Shown here piece by piece: positions 10,895-19,489 of a DNA stretch of 64,000 nucleotides (position 1 is the stretch's first letter; every line of letters begins with the position of its first letter). Position numbers and translations under genes: made by a program. Under the pieces are notes generated by a model that was not told where the DNA came from, ran no database searches, and saw nothing but the letters and a program-made list of their open reading frames with translations. Where the stretch lies: contig NZ_VIAQ01000015.1 in assembly GCF_006546655.1 (NCBI RefSeq), positions 186,001-250,000 of the forward strand. The letters run 5' to 3'. This DNA comes from Methanolobus vulcani. Lineage in GTDB: Archaea > Halobacteriota > Methanosarcinia > Methanosarcinales > Methanosarcinaceae.

Positions 10895-11812
10895 TTACCT
10901 TTTTCTTTTAATTTCCAGCATTCTGTCAAGTGCAATTCTTGCTTTAGCACTCACATCTTCAGGAACAGTGATCACATACTGCATTTTCTCAAGCGAAAGC
11001 AATAGTGAGTTAAGATCAATGGCTTTCATTTCAGGGCACACTGTGAATTCAGACACACTGTAGAATTTCTTGTCCGGATTGTCCTTCTGCAGTTTGTGAA
11101 TAATTCCCCTTTCTGTTGCAATGATGAATTCATCACCGGCATTCCTTGCATATTCCACCATTCCTGTAGTGCTGAATACTTTATCTGCAAGGTCAATAAC
11201 CTCTCGTCTGCATTCAGGGTGTGCAAGAACTTCTGCATCAGGATGTTCACTTTTTGCTTTTATCAGATCTGTGGTCAGTATCTGGTTATGAGTTGGACAG
11301 TACCCGTTCCATGGGATTATTTTCTTGTCGGTGAATCTTGATACATAGTCTGCAAGGTTCTTATCAGGAACGAAAAGCACTTCATCTTCATCAAGGGAGT
11401 TTACGACTTCAACAGCGTTTGCAGATGTACAGCATATATCACTTTCAGCCTTCACATCTGCTGTGGAGTTCACATAACAGACCACTGCAGCACCTGGATA
11501 TTTTTTCTTCTCTTCACGAAGGGCTTCAGCAGTCACCATTGAAGCCATAGGGCATCCTGCATGGATTTCCGGTAACAGCACAGTTTTTTCCGGGCTGAGG
11601 ATGGCAGCACTTTCTGCCATAAAATGAACTCCACAAAAAACAATAACGTCGGCTTCCTGTTCAGTTGCCTGTATGCTTAGTCCAAGTGAATCTCCAGTAA
11701 AGTCTGCAATGTCCTGTATTTCTCCTCTTTCGTAATTGTGAGCAAGGATTACAGCATTGTGTTCTTTTTTTAGTTTCAGTATTCTTTCAATGGTTTTTTG
11801 GTTATCCTGCAT
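10895..11812 (-). CDS. nadA: Quinolinate synthase
   Basis: NadA condenses iminoaspartate with dihydroxyacetone phosphate to quinolinate in de novo NAD synthesis, using a 4Fe-4S cluster. At 305 aa it is the usual archaeal length. The three expected cluster cysteines are visible in [22 protein letters not shown] and AHPECRREV, together with [20 protein letters not shown] near the N-terminus. It lies downstream of nadX (80-base gap) and upstream of the prenyltransferase, all on the minus strand, with nadC divergent nearby. Confidence 0.96.
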   Translation of the reverse strand: MQDNQKTIERILKLKKEHNAVILAHNYERGEIQDIADFTGDSLGLSIQATEQEADVIVFCGVHFMAESAAILSPEKTVLLPEIHAGCPMASMVTAEALREEKKKYPGAAVVCYVNSTADVKAESDICCTSANAVEVVNSLDEDEVLFVPDKNLADYVSRFTDKKIIPWNGYCPTHNQILTTDLIKAKSEHPDAEVLAHPECRREVIDLADKVFSTTGMVEYARNAGDEFIIATERGIIHKLQKDNPDKKFYSVSEFTVCPEMKAIDLNSLLLSLEKMQYVITVPEDVSAKARIALDRMLEIKRKR

Positions 11813-11891
11813 GGGATCATTACCTTGGATTTGAATTTCCGTGCATGGATGGAACTCTCATGCCGGATTATTTAGTTGATTATATTCCAGT

Positions 11892-12707
11892 TTATGTGCC
11901 GGTCTGGATCGGATCTGATAGTTTCTTCAGGGTGGCTATAGCTGAAAGGGATGCAAGATAGCTGCTTTTTGGATTGGTAGGGGATGGGACGTTCTCAACT
12001 TTCGTTGTGAATTCACCAAAGGCTCCTTCCACGGATATTTCATGAATGTTACGTGTAAGTGCCGGATTAGCCACTATCTTCACCTTGGTTTTCTCAAAAC
12101 CAATGCCTGTAAGGCTGATGGTGGCTGCAACATTTACATTTGCAGGGAATGCCTTAACTGCTTCACTGGCAGTTCCTTCAAAGATCACGGTCTTTCCATT
12201 GATTTTATCAAGATCTATTTTATTCCTGATTATATATGGAGCACCTGCAAGTCCTCTTGGGGGTTTCTGGGTTGTGAGTGTTACTGAGTATATCTCATCT
12301 GAGGACGCTGACTTCAGTCCGTCAAGACCTACAATTGCACCTGATGGGAGGTAAACCTTACATTTGTTCTCCTTTGCAAGTTCCTTTATAGTCTTAAACA
12401 GTTTCTCATCAGAAAAAGCACCAACACTCATAATCATGACATCACAATGTGCATGTAATGCAGTAGGTATGAGTTCATAGACTGCTTCCTGTGAAGCACA
12501 CTCCACAAGAAGGTCAATTTTTTTTAACATTTCAGCTACTTCTATAACCTGAGGTTTTGATCTTTTTAAAGTAGACAAAAGCTTATCAGCATCGTTAAGA
12601 TTTCTGTCATAAATGGCTACAAGTTCTGCTTCAATGGTTCCGTCATCAATGGCTTTACATATGCTGGCCCCTATTGTTCCGCAGCCGATAAGTCCTATAT
12701 TGAGCAT
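11892..12707 (-). CDS. nadX: L-aspartate dehydrogenase (NAD biosynthesis)
   Basis: NadX oxidises L-aspartate to iminoaspartate with NAD(P), supplying NadA and replacing the oxygen-linked oxidase NadB, as expected in an anaerobe. The Rossmann motif is GLIGCGTIGASIC at residues 5-17; LVECASQEAV and the later VNVAATISLTGIGFEKTKVKIVANP segment are typical of the family. Length is 271 aa. It is followed by nadA on the same strand, and the inverted repeat at 12732-12752 sits just upstream. Confidence 0.93.
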   Translation of the reverse strand: MLNIGLIGCGTIGASICKAIDDGTIEAELVAIYDRNLNDADKLLSTLKRSKPQVIEVAEMLKKIDLLVECASQEAVYELIPTALHAHCDVMIMSVGAFSDEKLFKTIKELAKENKCKVYLPSGAIVGLDGLKSASSDEIYSVTLTTQKPPRGLAGAPYIIRNKIDLDKINGKTVIFEGTASEAVKAFPANVNVAATISLTGIGFEKTKVKIVANPALTRNIHEISVEGAFGEFTTKVENVPSPTNPKSSYLASLSAIATLKKLSDPIQTGT

Positions 12708-12731
12708 TTTAGATCCCTGAAAATTAAAGTC

Positions 12732-12752
12732 TAATACTTAAATTAGGTATTA
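12732..12752. promoter_or_regulatory. Inverted repeat upstream of nadX (candidate NAD operator)
   Basis: TAATAC (12732-12737) and GTATTA (12747-12752) form a perfect 6-bp inverted repeat with a 9-base spacer, 25-45 bases upstream of the nadX start. This is the promoter zone between the divergent nadX and nadC genes. The regulator is unknown. Confidence 0.4.
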
Positions 12753-12856
12753 AGAGTTTTGAGTTTGTTGATTACTGCTTATATTGATTGGTTAAGTAGG
12801 TTTTGCTTATGTGCTGAAAGAATATAAATCACTTTACCATACATACTGTAGATAAT

Positions 12857-13699
12857 ATGATGTATACACATGAAATCGAAAGTTTCCTGGAAGAAGACCT
12901 TGGATATAATGATATTTCATGCAAGCTTGTTCCTGATCATTATGTAGAAGCTATTATTTTCACTAAAGGGGATTGCACTCTGGCAGGCCTTGATGTTGCA
13001 ATTTCATTCTTTGATTATTTCGGGATGGATTATTTCACAAATCATTCGAATGGCGACAGAATATCAAAGAACGATGTAATATTTACTCTGAAAGGAAGTT
13101 CCCTGTCAATTCTCAGGGTAGAAAGGCTGGTCCTTAACTTCCTGGGGCATCTTTGTGGAATAGCCACCAATACAAGCAGATGTGTGGATGTAGTACGCAG
13201 TCACTCATCAGATACAAGGGTTGCATGTACAAGAAAAACAACTCCCGGAATTCGCAAGTATGAAAAGATGGCTGTTATTGCAGGCGGTGGTGATCCGCAC
13301 AGGTTCAACCTCACAGATTCTGTTATGATTAAGGATAATCATGTCAGGATGATGGGAGTGGAAGCCGCCATAAAATCTGCAAAGGAAAAGGCAGGTTTCA
13401 CACAGAAAATAGAGGTTGAAGTGGAATCATCTGCAGATGCTCTGGTGGCTGCAAAAGCAGGTGCAGATATTATTATGCTCGATAACATGGAGCCGGATGA
13501 TATAATAAAAACAGTTGATTTGCTGAAAAGATCATCTATCCCTGAACACATCATGATTGAGATTTCAGGGGGTATTAACATGGATAATCTTGAAGAGTAT
13601 GCAAAGACAGGGGTTGATGTTATCTCCATGGGATCTTTGATTCATAAGTCGCAGTGGATAGATGTTAGTCTTGAAATTGTTGAAAATCAGGAAATTTAA
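12857..13699 (+). CDS. nadC: Nicotinate-nucleotide pyrophosphorylase (quinolinate phosphoribosyltransferase)
   Basis: NadC converts quinolinate and PRPP to nicotinate mononucleotide, the step after NadA. At 280 aa it shows the family segments EDLGYNDISC, LNFLGHLCGIATNTSRCV, ACTRKTTPGIRKYEKMAV with the basic substrate-binding residues, GGGDPHRFNLTDSVMIKDNH, and EVEVESSADA followed by IMLDNM. Two ATGs overlap at 12857 and 12860. A TATA-like AATATAAATC near 12823 fits. It is divergent from nadX-nadA, so all de novo NAD genes are grouped here. Confidence 0.96.
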   Translation: MMYTHEIESFLEEDLGYNDISCKLVPDHYVEAIIFTKGDCTLAGLDVAISFFDYFGMDYFTNHSNGDRISKNDVIFTLKGSSLSILRVERLVLNFLGHLCGIATNTSRCVDVVRSHSSDTRVACTRKTTPGIRKYEKMAVIAGGGDPHRFNLTDSVMIKDNHVRMMGVEAAIKSAKEKAGFTQKIEVEVESSADALVAAKAGADIIMLDNMEPDDIIKTVDLLKRSSIPEHIMIEISGGINMDNLEEYAKTGVDVISMGSLIHKSQWIDVSLEIVENQEI

Positions 13700-13829
13700 T
13701 GGTCTTGAATGAATTTATTGTATCTGTTTTTGCATAAATGTTAAAAACAACCATAATCATAAAGTTTATATTAATAACTGCGTATTTTAGCTGAAAAACA
13801 AAATCAAATTCTGTTAATTTGAGGAAAAC

Positions 13830-15092
13830 ATGGTCCGAGTTGCTCGTTTATTGGTTATTTCATTTTGCATGGTTTTCTTCTGTCTGGCACTGGCAGGAAA
13901 TGCTGCGGCAGTAGAGATTTATAATGGTTCCATTACAACAGGCGATGGATATCAGTTAAACAATTTTGTAATTGACGTGACGGATGCTTTTCCAAGTGCG
14001 GAAACTGCCTCATTCTATGTCTATGAAAATGGGGAAGAGGTTGACAGTTTCCTTCTCAGCGAAGGAGATACATATGAATTTGATTTTGAAGATGATGCTG
14101 AAATAACAGTTGGTCTCGTATCTGTAAGCAGTGGAACACTTCCTGTAGTAAGAGTATCTATTTCTATTACCAACTATCGTGTTAGTGATCTTTTTGAGAG
14201 CGATGTGATTGATGGTGGAAGTGAATATGCTGTATATTCCGGAACACCTGAACTCGAAATTGTAAAATCGATAGATAAATCCGAAATAGATGTAGGTGAC
14301 GTTGTTCGTGTGACTGTCACCGTTGAAAATACTGGTGATGATGATGCTGTAGATGTTGTTTTTTCAGATCCCCAGCAAGCTAAATTCATTTTAGTTGACA
14401 ATATCCTGGGGGACCCCGGTAAGATCGATGTAGGGGATGGCGATTCCCCTAAAAAGATATATGTATATGATCTGAAAGCCACCGAAGCCGGTACGTTTTC
14501 ATTGAATCCGGTAACAGCAAGTTTTACAAATGAAGCAGGTCTGGATTTTGATGATGCTTCTTCTAACTCTCCAACAGTGATCGTAAACGCAGCTGAGAAC
14601 CTGGTTACTGCAGATCTTGAATTTACAACAACTCTTGATAAGTACACTGTCAATCGTAATGATGAGATACATGGGACTATTACGATAAAGAATAATGGTG
14701 ATGCTCCTGCAACGGCTGTAACAGTTGACTTTATGCTGCCGGATGGCCTGGAGTTCCAGAGTGGATCTGATATTGAAGTAATATCCGGTGTTCCTACTAT
14801 ATACCTTGAATCATTTGGTGTACAGCAGGAGAAAGAATTTACCTTTACAGTGAAAGCTACTGAAGTTGGAACATATACTCTTTCCATGGAAAATAGTTAT
14901 CTTTTTGACAATGGAGTAGATACACAACTGGAAGAAGTCACATCAGAGTCTGTAACAAATAAAATATACGTCGTCAAGGGAGAATATGATTACCTTTTCG
15001 AGCAACCTATCTATGTTTATGTAATACCTCTGGTAATTATCGGAGCTATTGCAGGATGGATTTATTACAGGCACAAACAATATAAGTTCTGA
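13830..15092 (+). CDS. Secreted, membrane-anchored COG1361/DUF11-type surface protein
   Basis: This 420-aa protein has a signal peptide (hydrophobic LLVISFCMVFFCLALAGNAAA), two or three Ig-like beta domains, and a C-terminal membrane anchor (VYVIPLVIIGAIAGWIYY) with a short basic tail. Repeated segments such as EIVKSIDKSEIDVGDVVRVTVTVENTGDDDA and TTLDKYTVNRNDEIHGTITIKNNGDAPATAV are typical of the CARDB/DUF11 (COG1361) group of archaeal surface proteins. It lies 78 bases upstream of the tubulin-like gene on the same strand. Binding partner unknown. Confidence 0.8.
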   Translation: MVRVARLLVISFCMVFFCLALAGNAAAVEIYNGSITTGDGYQLNNFVIDVTDAFPSAETASFYVYENGEEVDSFLLSEGDTYEFDFEDDAEITVGLVSVSSGTLPVVRVSISITNYRVSDLFESDVIDGGSEYAVYSGTPELEIVKSIDKSEIDVGDVVRVTVTVENTGDDDAVDVVFSDPQQAKFILVDNILGDPGKIDVGDGDSPKKIYVYDLKATEAGTFSLNPVTASFTNEAGLDFDDASSNSPTVIVNAAENLVTADLEFTTTLDKYTVNRNDEIHGTITIKNNGDAPATAVTVDFMLPDGLEFQSGSDIEVISGVPTIYLESFGVQQEKEFTFTVKATEVGTYTLSMENSYLFDNGVDTQLEEVTSESVTNKIYVVKGEYDYLFEQPIYVYVIPLVIIGAIAGWIYYRHKQYKF

Positions 15093-15170
15093 TGTGGGAG
15101 TTTATATTATCGTAGAAAGCTATCACAAGATTTATCAGATTATAATTATATTACCATTCGGAGGAATTAT

Positions 15171-16277
15171 TTGCTCAACATACTCATCGTTGGTAACGGT
15201 CAATGTGGAAATCGCATACTGGATGCTATAAACAGGGAAGCCTTCGGTAAAAAAAGCCGTCTTGCCAAATTTTATTCTCAACAAAAATACAAAAGCAATG
15301 TACAGACCATTGCTATCAATACTGCCGTAAATGATCTTAAAGAGATGAAATTTACAAAGGCAAAGGACAGGATACACATCCCTCATTTACATGGTGTCGG
15401 AGCTAACAGAAATGTTGGTAAACACGTTTTTGAAGATAACAAGACCCATATTATGCGGCAGATAGAGGAACGAGGCAATTTTGATGTTTGCTTTGTTATA
15501 ACTTCTGCATCAGGTGGTACTGGTTCTTCGTTCACCCCGATGCTTGTAAAAGAACTGAAGGAAAAGTATGATTTTCCCGTTTATGCAGTTGTCGTTCTAC
15601 CATTCAGGGAAGAAGGTACACTTTATCTTCAGAATGCCGCTTTTTGTTTGAGGGATATTCGCGAGAGTGGTGCTGACGGTATCATACTGGCTGATAATCA
15701 GTTCCTGAAACAGATGGGTGGCAATGTGGAATCTGCCTATAATGGCATCAATGATATGGTAGCTAGACGTCTTCTTTTCCTTCTTGATGCTCTTGATAGC
15801 GAAATGATGATGGTCACTGACCTTGGTGACTTCAAGACTGTTATGAGTGGTGGTGCAGGACTTGCAACAATCGGTTTCTATGAAGCTGACACTGATATGC
15901 CTGTCAGAAGTGCAATACAGAAAGCGCTTTCTCCATCAGGGCTTCTATTCTCCAGTGATGTATATAAAGAGGCTAGTAGAGCCATGGTTATCATCAGAGG
16001 TGACAAGGAGCGTCTCAGTATCGATGAAATCTCAACTGAAGTCGAGAAATTGTCTAGTTCTGTAGGTCATGTCTTTAAAGGTATCATTGTGAGGGATGGA
16101 GAGCTTCCTCAGGTGCTTGCTGTACTGACTCTTGAATCTGCATCCGAGCTTGAGAACCTTTATTCCATAGCAGTTGATGCAATTAAATATGAACGGGATA
16201 AGAAAGAACGTGTAGCTACAGTTAAAGATGTAGACCGCGCATTTTCACAGATAGACGGAATGGATCCGTCTTACTAA
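15171..16277 (+). CDS. Tubulin/FtsZ-superfamily GTPase (CetZ-like or non-canonical)
   Basis: A 368-aa cytoskeletal-type GTPase. The N-terminal nucleotide loop is VGNGQCGNRILDAI, close to the GQCGN of eukaryotic tubulin, and the phosphate-binding T4 loop is TSASGGTGSSF, close to the family GGTGS. The TTG start at 15171 is supported by GGAGG at 15160-15164 with a 6-base spacer, and the next residues begin the Rossmann strand directly. The family polymerises with GTP and acts in division or cell shape; CetZ controls shape in haloarchaea. It lacks the usual FtsZ N-terminal extension and C-terminal linker peptide, so it is unlikely to be the division FtsZ. Co-directional with the surface protein upstream and a LolD-like ATPase downstream. 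Confidence 0.85.
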   Translation: MLNILIVGNGQCGNRILDAINREAFGKKSRLAKFYSQQKYKSNVQTIAINTAVNDLKEMKFTKAKDRIHIPHLHGVGANRNVGKHVFEDNKTHIMRQIEERGNFDVCFVITSASGGTGSSFTPMLVKELKEKYDFPVYAVVVLPFREEGTLYLQNAAFCLRDIRESGADGIILADNQFLKQMGGNVESAYNGINDMVARRLLFLLDALDSEMMMVTDLGDFKTVMSGGAGLATIGFYEADTDMPVRSAIQKALSPSGLLFSSDVYKEASRAMVIIRGDKERLSIDEISTEVEKLSSSVGHVFKGIIVRDGELPQVLAVLTLESASELENLYSIAVDAIKYERDKKERVATVKDVDRAFSQIDGMDPSY

Positions 16278-16367
16278 TCTGTTTTCCATTTTTATCTCTT
16301 GTTTTTTATCTCAACTCAAATACATTGAAATAGTCTAAGTCTAAATAAAGTAACCAGAGGTTTTTAT

Positions 16368-17063
16368 TTGGCTGATGATAACGATTCTCTCATTATACAG
16401 ACAAGAGGACTCTCCAAGATATACATGGACGGAGTTGAAGTACGTGCTCTTGATAATGTAGATCTTGATATTAAAAGAGGTGAGTTTCTTTCAATAATAG
16501 GTCCTTCAGGTTCCGGAAAAAGTACTCTTCTTCATATGATAGGCATTCTGGACACTCCAAGTTCCGGATCAATTGCAATTGATGGGAAAGTAGTTACGGA
16601 TATGTCAGAAAAAGACCGTTCCAGAATTCGTAATGAAGTTTTAGGATTCATATTTCAGTATCACCATCTGATGCCTGATTTTAATGCTCTTGAAAATGTG
16701 ATGATGCCTCTTTTGATTGGCGGGATGAAACGCGGTGAAGCTAAAAAAGTTGCAGCCAGACTCCTTGAGGAAGTCGGCCTGGGTGACCGCATGGATCATC
16801 GACCAAATCAGCTTTCAGGAGGTCAGGCTCAGAGAGTTGCTATTGCAAGGGCCCTTGCCAACAATCCCGGAATAGTCATAGGTGACGAATCTACCGGAAA
16901 TCTGGATACAAAATCCAGTGACAGGATATACGAACTTCTAAGGCAGCTCAACCGTGACAGGGGACAAACCTTTATTCTTGTTACTCATGATGAGGAAATG
17001 GCCAGGAAGACTGATCGTATCATCAGAATTGTCGATGGGCGTATAGCATCTGATTCCATTTGA
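16368..17063 (+). CDS. LolD-like ABC transporter ATP-binding protein
   Basis: A 231-aa ATPase with Walker [10 protein letters not shown], signature LSGGQAQRVAIARAL, Walker B IVIGDE and the switch His in LVTHDEE. The segment FIFQYHHLMPDFNALENVMMPLLI closely resembles the corresponding segment of bacterial LolD, the ATPase of the lipoprotein-releasing LolCDE complex. The TTG start has AGAGG 7 bases upstream. No permease is adjacent; the nearest Lol-type permeases are at 22893 and 24753. Alternatively it belongs to the general MacB/FtsE-like export group. Confidence 0.85.
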   Translation: MADDNDSLIIQTRGLSKIYMDGVEVRALDNVDLDIKRGEFLSIIGPSGSGKSTLLHMIGILDTPSSGSIAIDGKVVTDMSEKDRSRIRNEVLGFIFQYHHLMPDFNALENVMMPLLIGGMKRGEAKKVAARLLEEVGLGDRMDHRPNQLSGGQAQRVAIARALANNPGIVIGDESTGNLDTKSSDRIYELLRQLNRDRGQTFILVTHDEEMARKTDRIIRIVDGRIASDSI

Positions 17064-17091
17064 TCAGATATCTGGCAACCAAGGTGATCTT

Positions 17092-17544
17092 ATGGAATAT
17101 TCACAGGGAAACATAGGAAGAGTATTTACTGTTCGTCTGGATCAGGGAGATGATATTCTCCAGGAACTTGAAGGTCTTGCTGTTTCGGAAAATATCAAAT
17201 CCGCAATGTTCATGATGCTAGGTGCTGTGAAAGAGGCAAATCTTGTGGTTGGACCTAAAGAAAATATAGTTCCTCCCGATCCGCAATGGGCTCGCATTCA
17301 TGATGCTCATGAGCTGATAGGAATAGGAAATATCTTCTGGGAAAGTGAAACCGGTAAACCAAAGATACATCTTCATTCGGCAGCAGGCCGTGGTGAATCT
17401 GTAAAAGCAGGATGTTTGCGTGAAAACAGTGAAGTCTTCATGGTTGTAGAAGTCTTCATTATGGAGATATCCGGTATCTCTGCAAGCAGAATCTTCGATC
17501 AGGAAAGAGGCTTTGCTCCTGTATGCTTTTCGGATAAAAGCTGA
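17092..17544 (+). CDS. PPC (DUF296) domain protein
   Basis: A 150-aa single-domain protein with the PPC/DUF296 fold, found in plant AT-hook proteins and as a stand-alone trimer in bacteria and archaea. Family features are FTVRLDQGDDILQELEGLA near the start, the MLGAVKEANL strand, and HLHSAAGRGE with the conserved histidines that bind metal in homologues. It starts 28 bases after the LolD-like gene, so the two are probably co-transcribed. Function is not established. Confidence 0.85.
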   Translation: MEYSQGNIGRVFTVRLDQGDDILQELEGLAVSENIKSAMFMMLGAVKEANLVVGPKENIVPPDPQWARIHDAHELIGIGNIFWESETGKPKIHLHSAAGRGESVKAGCLRENSEVFMVVEVFIMEISGISASRIFDQERGFAPVCFSDKS

Positions 17545-17575
17545 AAAATAATTCTTTTGATTAATTCAGGCTTTA

Positions 17576-17959
17576 CTAGTCGTTGCCACTGAGTTCCTTG
17601 AGCTGCTCAAGGGCTTCAACCATTTCCATGTTCTTTTTGATGGCCTTTGATTCAAAGGTTTTGACAATTTCCTCAAAAGGTACAATGAGTTTGTAATATT
17701 TGACAGGCCTTCCTTTGTCAGTATTCTTTTTTTCACTTCTTTCTTCTATCCATCCTCTTTCTCTCAAAGGACGCATAGCTATACTGACTTCCGGTTGCCT
17801 GAGACCTGATGCCTGCTCAATGTTCTGTGATGTCATTTCATTTCCGCATACAAGACATGCAATAGAGATGGCTTCGGTTCTGGGTACGTCCAGTCCCTGT
17901 AAAAGTTCGATGATTTCATAGCCTTTTCCGTTTAAAAGGTCAATATCTCCGCTTTTCAT
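17576..17959 (-). CDS. Winged-helix transcriptional regulator
   Basis: A 127-aa protein with a helix-turn-helix at about residues 30-80 (SIACLVCGNEMTSQNIEQASGLRQPEVSIAMRPLRERGWI) followed by a charged wing (EERSEKKNTDKGRPVKYYKL) and a C-terminal helical dimerisation segment. It resembles the archaeal ArsR/TrmB-like group. It is convergent with the PPC gene and divergent from enolase; targets unknown. Confidence 0.8.
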   Translation of the reverse strand: MKSGDIDLLNGKGYEIIELLQGLDVPRTEAISIACLVCGNEMTSQNIEQASGLRQPEVSIAMRPLRERGWIEERSEKKNTDKGRPVKYYKLIVPFEEIVKTFESKAIKKNMEMVEALEQLKELSGND

Positions 17960-18127
17960 TTAGTTACTATAATACTTTTAGGTTTATATAATTTATGTAA
18001 ATATAATTTGTTTTTAGCAGATATTCCTGTAATCATCGGTCAAGCGTAGAATTGAAAAGAAGTGAACGGTAACAATATATACAGTAATTGCAAAGTAGGT
18101 ATAAAACCAAGTCAAAGGTGGAATAGG

Positions 18128-19402
18128 ATGCCGTATATTGATGATGACAATAGTTATAAGATAAAAAAGATTCACGCACGTGAGATTCTTGACTCCAGAG
18201 GAAACCCTACCGTTGAAGTAGATGTCTATACTTCTAATGGATTTGGCAGGGCAAGTGTTCCTTCCGGTGCTTCTACAGGAAGTAATGAGGCACTTGAGTT
18301 GCGCGACAAGGAAGAACGCTACCTTGGAAAGGGTGTACTTGATGCAGTTGACAATGTCAACACTGCTATAGAAGCAGAGATTCTGGGCATGGATGTCAGG
18401 AAGCAGCGCGAGATCGATGGTCTTATGCTGGCTCTGGACGGCACTGAGAACAAGATGGAACTTGGTGCAAATGCAATCCTTGGTGTTTCAATGGCAGTTG
18501 CAAGAGCAGCAGCAGATTCACTTAACATGCCACTTTACCGTTATCTTGGCGGCATAAATGCATATACTCTTCCTGTTCCTACAATGAATGTCCTCAACGG
18601 TGGAAAACATGCAGGAAATGCACTTTCCATTCAGGAGTTCATGATCCAGCCAAAGGGTGCGGAAACCTATTCCGAAGCACTGCGCATGGGTACCGAAACA
18701 TACCATGCACTTGGTAAGATCCTTGAAGGAAAATATGGCGGTGCAGCAACAAATGTTGGTTACGAAGGTGGATACGCACCATCACTTGAGATGACCAATG
18801 ATGCACTCGATGCTCTTGTAAGTGCTATCGAGGAAGCAGGATACACAGAGTCCGAAATCAGCATTGGTCTTGATGCGGCAGCTTCAGAGTTCTTTGACGG
18901 GGAAACCTATTCAATTGACGGTAAGCTCTTAAAACCTGCTGAACTTGTTGATTACTATCTTGAGCTTATTGAAACCTATCCTATCATCCTTATTGAAGAC
19001 CCATTCCACGAGGAATCCTTCGAGGACTTTGCAACACTGACCAACGATGCATGGGACACATTCATTGTCGGTGACGATCTTTTCGTTACAAACGTAGACC
19101 GTCTCGCAAAGGGTGTTGAAATGGGTGCTGCAAACGCACTTCTGCTGAAGGTCAACCAGATCGGTTCACTCTCAGAGGCATTTGATGCAGCTAACATGGC
19201 AAACCGCAATGGTTACAGTGTTGTTGTAAGCCACCGTTCCGCAGAGACCGAAGACACAACAATCGCTGACATTTCAGTTGCAATTGGTGCTGACCTTATC
19301 AAGACAGGAGCACCAGCAAGAAGTGAGCGTACTGCAAAATACAACCAGCTCCTCAGAATTGAAGAGGACCTTGGTGAAGCAGCACGTTACATGCAGATTT
19401 GA
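18128..19402 (+). CDS. eno: Enolase (phosphopyruvate hydratase)
   Basis: Enolase interconverts 2-phosphoglycerate and phosphoenolpyruvate in glycolysis and gluconeogenesis. The 424-aa product has the N-terminal HAREILDSRGNPTVEVDV, the catalytic loop PSGASTGSNEALELRD, the Mg-binding Asp/Glu segments (SIGLDAAASEF, ILIEDPFHEE, FIVGDDLFVT), catalytic Lys in ALLLKVNQIGS, and SHRSAETEDT. The ATG at 18128 follows AGGTGG at 18116-18121; an in-frame GTG at 18062 would add 22 residues absent from the family. Single-gene unit. Confidence 0.97.
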   Translation: MPYIDDDNSYKIKKIHAREILDSRGNPTVEVDVYTSNGFGRASVPSGASTGSNEALELRDKEERYLGKGVLDAVDNVNTAIEAEILGMDVRKQREIDGLMLALDGTENKMELGANAILGVSMAVARAAADSLNMPLYRYLGGINAYTLPVPTMNVLNGGKHAGNALSIQEFMIQPKGAETYSEALRMGTETYHALGKILEGKYGGAATNVGYEGGYAPSLEMTNDALDALVSAIEEAGYTESEISIGLDAAASEFFDGETYSIDGKLLKPAELVDYYLELIETYPIILIEDPFHEESFEDFATLTNDAWDTFIVGDDLFVTNVDRLAKGVEMGAANALLLKVNQIGSLSEAFDAANMANRNGYSVVVSHRSAETEDTTIADISVAIGADLIKTGAPARSERTAKYNQLLRIEEDLGEAARYMQI

Positions 19403-19489
19403 ACTGAATAACAGTTCAAACCTGATTTTTTTCTTTTCTATTTTTAATTCGTTTATTTTCTTAAATCAAAAAAGGTTAAAGGGTTTTAG

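Noticed and set aside
18062-18127. Extended enolase start at GTG 18062
   Set aside because: Adds 22 residues not found in enolases; the ATG at 18128 has a good AGGTGG upstream.
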